NCBI RefSeq assembly: GCF_000315795.1
Contig: NZ_ANHY01000007.1
Location: 186,001-250,000, forward strand
From: Caenispirillum salinarum AK4
GTDB lineage: Bacteria > Pseudomonadota > Alphaproteobacteria > Rhodospirillales > Rhodospirillaceae
DNA: 64,000 nucleotides
Reading direction: 5' to 3'
Below are positions 43,966 to 51,324 of this stretch, piece by piece. How positions within the stretch are numbered: position 1 is the first letter of the stretch; every line of letters begins with the position of its first letter. The notes under the pieces are model-generated. The model was not told the origin of the DNA, searched no databases, and worked only from the letters and a program-made list of their open reading frames with translations. Both the position numbers and the translations under genes were made by a program.

Positions 43966-45452
43966 CCCTTCTGCCCCACCTCGCCGCCCTCCAGGTCGTC
44001 ATTCCCCTGCTCGCCGCCCCCATTTGCATCATGCTTCGCCGCCCCGGGCTGGCCTGGGGTTTCGCGACGCTGGTGTCGCTGACCGATTTCGTAATTTCGC
44101 TCGGCCTGCTGTGGCAGGTACAGACCGACGGCCCGTTCTCCTACGCCATCGGCAACTGGGCCGCGCCCTGGGGCATCGAATACCGCGTCGACGCCCTGGC
44201 GGCCTACATGCTGGTCATCATCTCGGCCATGGGCGCGGCGGTCATGCTGTTCGCCCGGCGCTCCATCGAGGCCGAGATCGAGCACGCCCGCATCTACCTG
44301 TTCTATACCTGCTACCTGCTGTGCCTGACGGGCCTGCTGGGCATGGTGATCACGGGCGACGCCTTCAACCTGTTCGTCTTCCTGGAGATTTCGGCGCTTT
44401 CCAGCTACGCCATGATCGCACTGGGGCGCGGCCGGCGGGCGCTGACGGCGGCCTATCACTACCTGATCCTGGGCACGGTGGGCGCGACCTTCTACGTCAT
44501 CGGCGTCGGCCTCGTGTACTCCCTGACCGGCACCCTGAACATGGCCGACCTGTCGCGCCTGCTGCCCCAGGCCGCCGGTTACCGCACGCTTGAGGTCGCA
44601 CTGGCCTTCATCACCGTCGGGGTGGCGCTGAAACTGGCCCTGTTCCCGTTGCACAAGTGGCTGCCGGATGCCTACTCCTATGCGCCGTCGGTGGTGTCGG
44701 CCTTCCTGGCGTCGACGGCCACCAAGGTGGCGCTTTACGTCCTGATCCGGCTGTTCTTCACCGTCTTCGGCGCCAGCTACCTGACCGAGGGCATTCCGGT
44801 GGCCGAGGTGCTGCTGGTGACTGCCATCGCCGCCATGTTCTCGGGCTCGGCCGTGGCCATCTGGCAGGCCGACCTCAAGCGCAGCCTGGCCTATTCCTCG
44901 GTCGCGCAGATCGGATACATGGTGCTGGGCGTGGCGCTGATTTCGGCCGCCGGCATGGCGGCGGGGCTGCTTCACCTGTTCAACCACGCACTGATGAAGG
45001 CGTGCCTGTTCCTGGCGCTGGGCGCGGTGTTCTACCGCCTGAAGTCGGTCAACATCCGCGACATGGAGGGCATCGCCCGCCAGATGCCGCTGACCATGGG
45101 CGCCTTCGTCGTCGGGGGGCTGAGCCTGATCGGCGTGCCGCTGACCGCCGGCTTCATTTCCAAGTGGTACCTCATGCTCGCAAGCTTCCAGGACGGCCGC
45201 TGGTGGCTGGCCGTACTCATCGTGCTGTCGAGCCTGCTGGCCGTGGTCTACGTTTGGCGGGTGGTGGAAGCCGCCTACCTGCGGCCCCGCCCGCACGGGG
45301 CGCCGGCCGTGCGCGAGGCCCCCATGAGCCTGCTCGCGCCTCTGTGGGGCTTGGCGCTCGCCAACATCTGGTTCGGCCTTGATACCAGCTACTCCTACGG
45401 CGCCGCGCAGTGGGCCGCCGAAGCGCTGTTCCGGGCGGGAGGCCTGCTATGA
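43962..45452 (+). CDS. mrpD: Mrp-type antiporter subunit D (first large antiporter-like subunit)
   Basis: A 496-residue protein with about 14 helices, homologous to NuoM/NuoN/MrpD. The conserved helix-5 Glu lies in LFVFLEISALSSYAMIA, and the Lys-containing segment in LKLALFPLHKWLPDAYSYAPSVVSAFLASTATKVALY. WQADLKRSLAYSSVAQIGYM is the helix-8 region. These residues form the proton path in the family. Overlaps the next gene by four bases. Confidence 0.93.
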   Translation: MTLLPHLAALQVVIPLLAAPICIMLRRPGLAWGFATLVSLTDFVISLGLLWQVQTDGPFSYAIGNWAAPWGIEYRVDALAAYMLVIISAMGAAVMLFARRSIEAEIEHARIYLFYTCYLLCLTGLLGMVITGDAFNLFVFLEISALSSYAMIALGRGRRALTAAYHYLILGTVGATFYVIGVGLVYSLTGTLNMADLSRLLPQAAGYRTLEVALAFITVGVALKLALFPLHKWLPDAYSYAPSVVSAFLASTATKVALYVLIRLFFTVFGASYLTEGIPVAEVLLVTAIAAMFSGSAVAIWQADLKRSLAYSSVAQIGYMVLGVALISAAGMAAGLLHLFNHALMKACLFLALGAVFYRLKSVNIRDMEGIARQMPLTMGAFVVGGLSLIGVPLTAGFISKWYLMLASFQDGRWWLAVLIVLSSLLAVVYVWRVVEAAYLRPRPHGAPAVREAPMSLLAPLWGLALANIWFGLDTSYSYGAAQWAAEALFRAGGLL

Positions 45453-46942
45453 ACCCGCTGCTCTGGATGCTGGTGACGCCGCTGATTGGCGGCGTCGGGA
45501 TCCTGCTCGCCAACCGTCAGCCCAACGCGCGTGAAGGCGTGACGATCCTGACGGCGGCCGCCCTGATCTGGCAGGTCTGGGGCCTGGCGCCCGAGGTGTT
45601 GGCCGGCGGCCGGCCGGAGGCGAGCTTCTTCGAGATCGTGCCCGGCATCGAGCTGGCCTTCCGGGTCGAGCCGCTGGGCATGTTGTTCGCGCTGGTGGCC
45701 TCGGGGTTGTGGATCATCGCCTCGGCCTATTCCATCGGCTACATGCGCGGCAACCACGAGAAGCACCAGACGCGCTTCTACCTGTTCTTCGCCGTGTCCA
45801 TCGCCGCCACCATCGGCGTGGCGTTCTCGGCCAACCTGTTCACGTTGTTCGTCTTCTACGAGGCGCTGACGCTGGCGACCTATCCGCTGGTCACCCACGC
45901 GGGCTCCGCCAAGGCGCGCCAGGGCGGGCGCACGTACTTGGGCATCCTGATCGCCACCTCGATCGGGCTGCTGCTGACGGCCATAATCTGGACGTGGTGG
46001 GCGACCGGCACCACCGAGTTCACCCCCGGCGGCATCCTGGGGCAGGAGATCGTGGGGCCGGAAGTCGGGCTGCTGCTGTTCCTGTTCATGTTCGGCATCG
46101 GCAAGGCGGCGCTCATGCCCATCCACCGCTGGCTGCCGGCGGCCATGGTGGCGCCGACGCCGGTCTCGGCCCTGCTGCATGCCGTGGCGGTGGTGAAGGC
46201 GGGCGTGTTCTCGGTCATCAAGGTGATCGTCTACGTCTTCGGCTGGGAGAACCTGGCCGCCACCCCCAGCGCCGAGTGGCTGCTGTACGTGGCGGGCGGG
46301 ACCATCGTCGTCGCCTCGCTGATCGCCATGCGGCAGGACAACCTGAAGCGCCGGCTGGCGTATTCCACCGTCAGCCAGCTGTCCTACGTGACCATGGCCG
46401 CGGCCATCCTGGCGCCGTTGTCGCTGGTGGGCGCGGCCCTGCACATCGCCGCCCACGCGCTGGGCAAGATCACGCTGTTCTTCGCCGCCGGCGCCATCCA
46501 CACCGCCGCCCACAAGGACTATGTAAGCCAGCTGGACGGCATCGGCCGGCGCATGCCCTGGACCATGGGCGCCTTCGCCGTCGGGGCCCTGTCCATGATC
46601 GGCGTGCCGCCGACCGCCGGCTTCATCTCCAAGTGGTACATGCTGCTGGGCGCCTATGACGTGCAGGCGTGGTTCGCCGTCGGCGTCATCACGCTGTCGA
46701 CGCTGCTGAACGCCGCCTACTTCCTGCCCATCGTCTATGCGGCCTTCTTCAAGCCGGAAAAGCCCGTGCACGCGGACGGGCACGCCCACACGCACCACAA
46801 CCACGACTACAGCAACCACGGCGAGGCGCCCTGGCCCTCGGTCGTCGCCCTGACCCTGACGGCGGCGGGCACCGTGGCGCTGTTCTTCTTCGCCGAAATG
46901 CCGCTGGACCTGGCGCGCCAGATGATCGAGGCCACGCCATGA
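45449..46942 (+). CDS. Second large antiporter-like subunit (NuoL/MrpA N-terminal-like)
   Basis: A 497-residue polytopic protein. Conserved Glu in LFVFYEALTLATYPLV; HRWLPAAMVAPTPVSALLHAVAVVKAGVF is the part most like NuoL/MrpA. DNLKRRLAYSTVSQLSYVTMA follows. A His-rich cytoplasmic or periplasmic loop (HADGHAHTHHNHDYSNHG, about residues 446-463) may bind metals, and the chain ends with one helix. It likely replaces the N-terminal part of MrpA. Coupled to mrpD by ATGA. Confidence 0.88.
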   Translation: MNPLLWMLVTPLIGGVGILLANRQPNAREGVTILTAAALIWQVWGLAPEVLAGGRPEASFFEIVPGIELAFRVEPLGMLFALVASGLWIIASAYSIGYMRGNHEKHQTRFYLFFAVSIAATIGVAFSANLFTLFVFYEALTLATYPLVTHAGSAKARQGGRTYLGILIATSIGLLLTAIIWTWWATGTTEFTPGGILGQEIVGPEVGLLLFLFMFGIGKAALMPIHRWLPAAMVAPTPVSALLHAVAVVKAGVFSVIKVIVYVFGWENLAATPSAEWLLYVAGGTIVVASLIAMRQDNLKRRLAYSTVSQLSYVTMAAAILAPLSLVGAALHIAAHALGKITLFFAAGAIHTAAHKDYVSQLDGIGRRMPWTMGAFAVGALSMIGVPPTAGFISKWYMLLGAYDVQAWFAVGVITLSTLLNAAYFLPIVYAAFFKPEKPVHADGHAHTHHNHDYSNHGEAPWPSVVALTLTAAGTVALFFFAEMPLDLARQMIEATP

Positions 46943-47223
46943 GCAAGACGCCCGAAACCACCGGCCCGCGCAAGAGCCCAGGGCAGGAGGACAGCGGCGG
47001 CCTGTCGCTGCCGCCCCTGCCCTGGCTGATCGGCGCCGCTGTCGTGCTGGCCGTGCTGGTGGGCGCGGATGCCGTAATTGACTTCAAGCCGCACTTCGGC
47101 GTCGACGGCATCTTCGGTTTCCACGCCGCCTACGGCCTCCTGAGCGGCCTGTTCGTGGTGATCGTCGCCAAGATCGCCGGCATCTTCCTGAAGCGGACGG
47201 ACACGTACTATGACGCAGATTAG
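46939..47223 (+). CDS. Small two-helix membrane protein inside the antiporter operon
   Basis: A 94-residue protein with a charged Pro/Gly-rich N-terminus and two helices (LPWLIGAAVVLAVLVGADAV and YGLLSGLFVVIVAKIAGIFL). I do not recognise the family. The start overlaps the previous stop (ATGA) and its 3' end overlaps the next gene by 14 bases, so it is surely part of the complex or its assembly. Confidence 0.75.
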   Translation: MSKTPETTGPRKSPGQEDSGGLSLPPLPWLIGAAVVLAVLVGADAVIDFKPHFGVDGIFGFHAAYGLLSGLFVVIVAKIAGIFLKRTDTYYDAD

Positions 47224-48910
47224 CGCCCTGGTGCCGCCCGGCGTCATCCTCATGATCGGCGGGCTCCTGCTGGCCCTGCTGCGCGGCGCACCCGCTGCCC
47301 GCGCCGTGATCCTGCCGCTGGCCCCGCTCGTGACCCTGTGGGCCGTCTGGCAGGTGCCGGACGCCGTGGTGATGTCGGCGGCCTTCCTGGACTACCGGCT
47401 GGACATCGTGGAGGGCGGCGCCCTATCGCGCCTGTTCGCCACCATCTTCGCCATCATGGCCTTCCTGGGCGGCCTCTATGCCATGAAGCGCGACAGCGTC
47501 ATGGAACTGGCCGCCGCCTTCATCTACGCCGGCGGCGCCGTCGGTGTCTGCTTTGCCGGCGACCTGGTGACGCTGTTCGTCTTCTGGGAGGTCATGGCCA
47601 TCGCCTCGGCGACCGTCATCTGGGCCAACCGGACCGAGGGCTCCTTCGCCGCGGGCATGCGCTACCTGTTCATCCACCTGCTGGGCGGCGTGCTGCTCAT
47701 GGCGGGCATCGCCGCCTGGGTGATGGAGACCGGCTCGCTGGAGCTGGAGGCCATGGCCCCAGCCGACGTCGCGACGTGGCTCATGCTGGCCGGCGTGCTG
47801 GTCAACGCCGGCGCGCCGCCGCTGTGGGCCTGGGTGGGCGACGCCTATCCCGAAGCCTCGTGGTCGGGCACGGTGTTCCTGTCCGCGTTCACCACCAAGA
47901 CCGCCGTCTACGTGGTGCTGGTGCTGTTCCCGGGCGTGGCGCTGCTGACGTGGATCGGCCTGGCGATGATCGTCTACGGCATCATCTACGCGCTGCTGGA
48001 CAACGACATTCGCCGCATCCTGGCGTATTCCATCGTCAACCAGGTCGGCTTCATGCTGGTCGCCGCGGGCATCGGCACGGAGATGGCCCTGAACGGCGCG
48101 GCGGCCCATGCCTTCGCACACATCATCTACAAGGCGCTGCTGCTGATGTCGGCCGGCGCGGTGCTCTACCAGACCGGCATCCGCAAGGCCACCGACCTGG
48201 GCGGGCTGGCGAAGACCATGCCCATCACCGCCATCTGCGGCATCATCGGCGCCTTTGCCATCGCCGGCTTCCCGGCCACCTCGGGCTATGTCAGCAAGTC
48301 GCTGATCACCACCGCCGCCGCCGACGCACACCTGGCCTGGGTGTGGTTCCCGCTGGAGACGGCGTCGGCGGCCACCTTCGTCTACCTGGGCCTGCGCTGG
48401 CCGTGGCTGATCTTCTTCGGCAAGAACAACAGCGGCCTGACGCCCAAGGACCCGCCGCCGACCATGACCGCCGCCATGGTGCTGACGGCCGTGCTGTGCA
48501 TCGGCGTCGGCATCTGGCCGTCGGCGCTCTATGGCCTGCTGCCGGTTCCGCCGGACTACAGCCCCTACAGCGTCTACAAGGTGGTCCACCAGCTTCAGCT
48601 CCTGCTGTTCGCCGGGCTCGCGTTCTTCGCGCTGAAGCCCCTGCTGCGGCCCAAGCGCACCGTCACGCTGGACTTCGACTGGTTCTACCGCCGGTTCGGC
48701 ACCTTCCTGGCCGCGGAGTTCGGGATGCGCGGCGTGCGCGCCGGCGGCAGCGTGCTCGACATCTTCCAGGGCGGCCTGCGCCGTTTCGTCACCTTCGTCG
48801 AGACCCACCACGGCCCCGGCGGCCTGCTGGCGCGCACCTGGGCGACCAGCACGGCGGTGTTCGGCGTGGTGCTGCTGCTGCTGATCTATCTGATCATCTA
48901 TTTCGTCTAG
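47210..48910 (+). CDS. Third large antiporter-like subunit (MrpD/NuoN-like)
   Basis: A 566-residue polytopic protein. Conserved Glu in LFVFWEVMAIASATVIW; PPLWAWVGDAYPEASWSGTVFLSAFTTKTAVYVV corresponds to the Lys-bearing helix; DNDIRRILAYSIVNQVGFML to helix 8. It has extra C-terminal helices after FYRRFGTFLAAE. Canonical Mrp complexes have two such subunits (A and D); a third makes this operon different. Last gene of the operon. Confidence 0.88.
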   Translation: MTQISALVPPGVILMIGGLLLALLRGAPAARAVILPLAPLVTLWAVWQVPDAVVMSAAFLDYRLDIVEGGALSRLFATIFAIMAFLGGLYAMKRDSVMELAAAFIYAGGAVGVCFAGDLVTLFVFWEVMAIASATVIWANRTEGSFAAGMRYLFIHLLGGVLLMAGIAAWVMETGSLELEAMAPADVATWLMLAGVLVNAGAPPLWAWVGDAYPEASWSGTVFLSAFTTKTAVYVVLVLFPGVALLTWIGLAMIVYGIIYALLDNDIRRILAYSIVNQVGFMLVAAGIGTEMALNGAAAHAFAHIIYKALLLMSAGAVLYQTGIRKATDLGGLAKTMPITAICGIIGAFAIAGFPATSGYVSKSLITTAAADAHLAWVWFPLETASAATFVYLGLRWPWLIFFGKNNSGLTPKDPPPTMTAAMVLTAVLCIGVGIWPSALYGLLPVPPDYSPYSVYKVVHQLQLLLFAGLAFFALKPLLRPKRTVTLDFDWFYRRFGTFLAAEFGMRGVRAGGSVLDIFQGGLRRFVTFVETHHGPGGLLARTWATSTAVFGVVLLLLIYLIIYFV

Positions 48911-48944
48911 AAGGGCGGGCCGCCGCTCCTGCAAGACCCGACGA

Positions 48945-48980
48945 CAAGGCCGGAAAGCCGACGGTGGTTTTCCGGCCTTG
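48945..48980 (+). terminator. Hairpin after the antiporter operon
   Basis: CAAGGCCGGAAA (48945-48956) pairs perfectly with TTTCCGGCCTTG (48969-48980), a 12-bp stem with a 12-base loop, 34 bases after the last antiporter gene. No T-run follows. Confidence 0.6.
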
Positions 48981-49029
48981 TGCTATCCATATGAGCGGCT
49001 GGAGATTTCCTCGACCTCGGGAGACCGCC

Positions 49030-50040
49030 GTGCTTCGACACCTCGTCCTGTCCGCCGCCGCGGTGCTTGCCGCCTCTGCCGTTGGCCCCGCCATGGCCGC
49101 CGATCCTCCGGGCGCGCCCTGGCAGTCGCCGCTGTTGCAGGACCACCCGCTGGTCGGCACCTTCGTGGAGGCCTCCACGGGCGTGACGCTGTCGGCCGAA
49201 GAGGCACTGTCGCGCGCCGCCGACGCGCGCTACCTGATCCTGGGGGAGCGCCACGACAACCCCGACCACCACGACCTCCAGGCCTGGGCGACAGAACAGG
49301 TGGTGGAGCGCAGCCGGCGGCCCGCCATCGTCTACGAGATGTTCGAGGCCGACGAGCAGGACGAGATCGACGCCTTCCTGGCCGGGGCTCCCGCCGACGC
49401 CGCCGGTCTGGGCGAGGCCGTGAACTGGGCGGAGTCCGGCTGGCCGGCATGGGAGCACTACCGCCCCATGGCCGATACCGCCGTCGCGCACGGGCTGCCC
49501 ATCCTGGCCGGAAACCTGGCGCGCGACACCATCCGCGACATCGCCCGCCAGGGCCTGGACTCCCTGCCCGACGACCAGGTGAACCGGCTGGGCCTGCTGG
49601 AGGCCGACGAGCCCGCCATCCTGGCCGGCATGACCCGCGACGTGGACGAAGGCCACTGCAACCTCATGCCCGAAGACGCCATTGCGCCCATGGTCACCGT
49701 GCAGCGCGCCCGCGACGCCCGCATGGCCGCGACCATGGCGCAGGGGCTTGAGGCCGACGGCACCGATCAGGCCATTCTCATCACGGGCAACGGCCACGCG
49801 CGCACCGATCGCGGCGTGCCCTTGCGCCTGCGCCAGATGGATGTCGCGCCCGAGGACATTCTGGTGATCGCTCCCATGGAGGTGCGCGAGGGCATGACCA
49901 CGGTCGCCGACTATGCCGAGGCCTGGGGCGGGGAGAGCTTCAACGCGCCGTTCGACATCCTGTACTTCACGCCGCGGCTGGACATGGTCGATCATTGCGA
50001 GGAACTCCGCGCCCGAATGGAGAAGAAGAAGGCGGAGTAG
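49030..50040 (+). CDS. ChaN-like heme/iron-associated exported protein
   Basis: A 336-residue protein with signal peptide VLRHLVLSAAAVLAASAVGP-AMA. The ChaN (DUF399) domain shows LILGERHDNPDHHDLQAW, YEMFEADEQDEI, NWAESGWPAWEHYRP and LITGNGHARTDRGVP. ChaN of Campylobacter binds heme dimers. Start is taken as GTG 49030, with GGGAGA five bases upstream and a clean signal peptide; the ATG at 48991 has no ribosome site and follows the hairpin directly. Acts in the periplasm or at the outer membrane. Confidence 0.82.
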   Translation: MLRHLVLSAAAVLAASAVGPAMAADPPGAPWQSPLLQDHPLVGTFVEASTGVTLSAEEALSRAADARYLILGERHDNPDHHDLQAWATEQVVERSRRPAIVYEMFEADEQDEIDAFLAGAPADAAGLGEAVNWAESGWPAWEHYRPMADTAVAHGLPILAGNLARDTIRDIARQGLDSLPDDQVNRLGLLEADEPAILAGMTRDVDEGHCNLMPEDAIAPMVTVQRARDARMAATMAQGLEADGTDQAILITGNGHARTDRGVPLRLRQMDVAPEDILVIAPMEVREGMTTVADYAEAWGGESFNAPFDILYFTPRLDMVDHCEELRARMEKKKAE

Positions 50041-50105
50041 CGCCCGCATACCACCTTGGTCTAAATTACCCCTTCCGATCAAACCGCCCGGAAGAGGTCA
50101 TGCCC

Positions 50106-50546
50106 ATGGTGTTCCGCTCCCTCGCCCTCGCTGCCACCATCGCCTCCGCCGCCGTTGCGGTTCCCGACGCCCGTGCGGCGGACCCGGACTGCCACCGCGT
50201 CGCCCGCGGCGGCCAGACGGCGCGGGCGACTGTCTACTTCGACACCGGCAAGACCACGATCGCCGCCCACCACCGCAAGGAGCTGGAGCGCGTCGCATAT
50301 GACGCCAAGTACCAGATCAAGGTCTGTCTCATCGGTCAGGCGGACCGCCAAGGCAACCCGGAGTACAACAAGCGCCTGGCGCTCAAGCGGGCGCAGGCGG
50401 TGCGGGCGCTGCTCATCGACTATGGCGTTCCGGCGGGCGTGCTGGTGCCGGTGTCGGTCGGCGAGGCCTACGGCGCTTTCGGGGGCGACTACAAGGACGG
50501 GCAGGAGCGCCGCGTGGAGGTCCATTTCCCGCGGCGCTACGAGTGA
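50106..50546 (+). CDS. OmpA-like domain envelope protein
   Basis: A 146-residue protein with a signal peptide (MVFRSLALAATIASAAVAVPDARA) and one OmpA C-terminal-like peptidoglycan-binding domain: VYFDTGKTTIAAHHRKEL, GQADRQGNPEYNKRLALKRAQAVRALL. The start at 50106 has AGAGG eight bases upstream; ATG 50100 is an alternative. It lacks a beta-barrel, so it is soluble in the periplasm and probably tethers to the cell wall. Confidence 0.8.
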   Translation: MVFRSLALAATIASAAVAVPDARAADPDCHRVARGGQTARATVYFDTGKTTIAAHHRKELERVAYDAKYQIKVCLIGQADRQGNPEYNKRLALKRAQAVRALLIDYGVPAGVLVPVSVGEAYGAFGGDYKDGQERRVEVHFPRRYE

Positions 50547-50552
50547 TCGGCC

Positions 50553-51155
50553 CTACTCCTCGGTCCGGCCGCTGCCCAGCGAGCGCGGCATCCACTTGTG
50601 GACGTTCACCGGCCGGCCCTTGTGGCTGCGCATGACGCGCGGGCGCAGAACGTCGGTCAGCGCCGGGGCGGCGCCGGGCTCGCCCGCCTCACCGGCACCG
50701 GCCTCCGGCTTGCGGTCGGCAGCGCCCTTGCGGCCGTAGAAGTCCATCATGGACTTGAGCGTGATTTCCTCGCCCGGTCCGTTGGCGGCGATGGCGTCGC
50801 GGTAAGGGGCGTGGTTCTTGGTCAGCTTGGTCAGGTGCTCGGCGGAATGGGCGCCGAACTTGCGCCACACGCTGTCGAGAAGCTGCTTGGCGTCGTCGGG
50901 CACCCGGCGCGTTTCCACGTCGGGCCGGCCGTTTTCGAAGGCGCGGTAGATGGTGGGCTCCAGCGGCCCCATCTGGTCGGCCACGAAGGTCGCGGGCATC
51001 AGCTTGCGCCCCCGCGAAGCCACGGCGAAGTACGCCTGCGCCAAATACAGAAGCCGGTGCAGCTTCTGCGGCTGGAGGTATTCGTTGTCGTCCAGCGCCC
51101 GGTCGAGCATCCAGAACGCTACGTCGAACGACGAGTCGGCAGCGATACGCCTCAT
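50553..51155 (-). CDS. SocA/Panacea (DUF4065)-like protein
   Basis: A 200-residue protein. The first 75 residues (FDVAFWMLDRALDDNEYLQPQKLHRLLYLAQAYFAV, then MPATFVADQMGPLEPTIYRAF, by position) resemble the SocA/DUF4065 antitoxin domain, with the LQKLLYYAQ and GPV-type patterns. The tail after residue 140 is disordered and ends RPVNVHKWMPRS. GGAGG six bases before ATG 51155 fixes the start. No toxin gene is beside it, so it may be a solitary adaptor; in Caulobacter SocA works with ClpXP. Confidence 0.6.
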   Translation of the reverse strand: MRRIAADSSFDVAFWMLDRALDDNEYLQPQKLHRLLYLAQAYFAVASRGRKLMPATFVADQMGPLEPTIYRAFENGRPDVETRRVPDDAKQLLDSVWRKFGAHSAEHLTKLTKNHAPYRDAIAANGPGEEITLKSMMDFYGRKGAADRKPEAGAGEAGEPGAAPALTDVLRPRVMRSHKGRPVNVHKWMPRSLGSGRTEE

Positions 51156-51324
51156 GGCGTGCCTCCGGAACCGATTGATCCTGATTGCGTTCCCAGGACA
51201 ATAGACTGTCCACGCCGGGGCGCAAGACCCGCCGGTGCTTGACGACGGCGGCGCAGGCTCCGACTGTTGTCGAAACGGATGGGGCCTGCGTCTCCCATCC
51301 CTCTCGGGAGCCCGCCACCGTCCC

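Noticed and set aside
48991-49029. Upstream ATG for the ChaN-like gene.
   Set aside because: No ribosome site and immediately after a hairpin; GTG 49030 has GGGAGA and starts a clean signal peptide.
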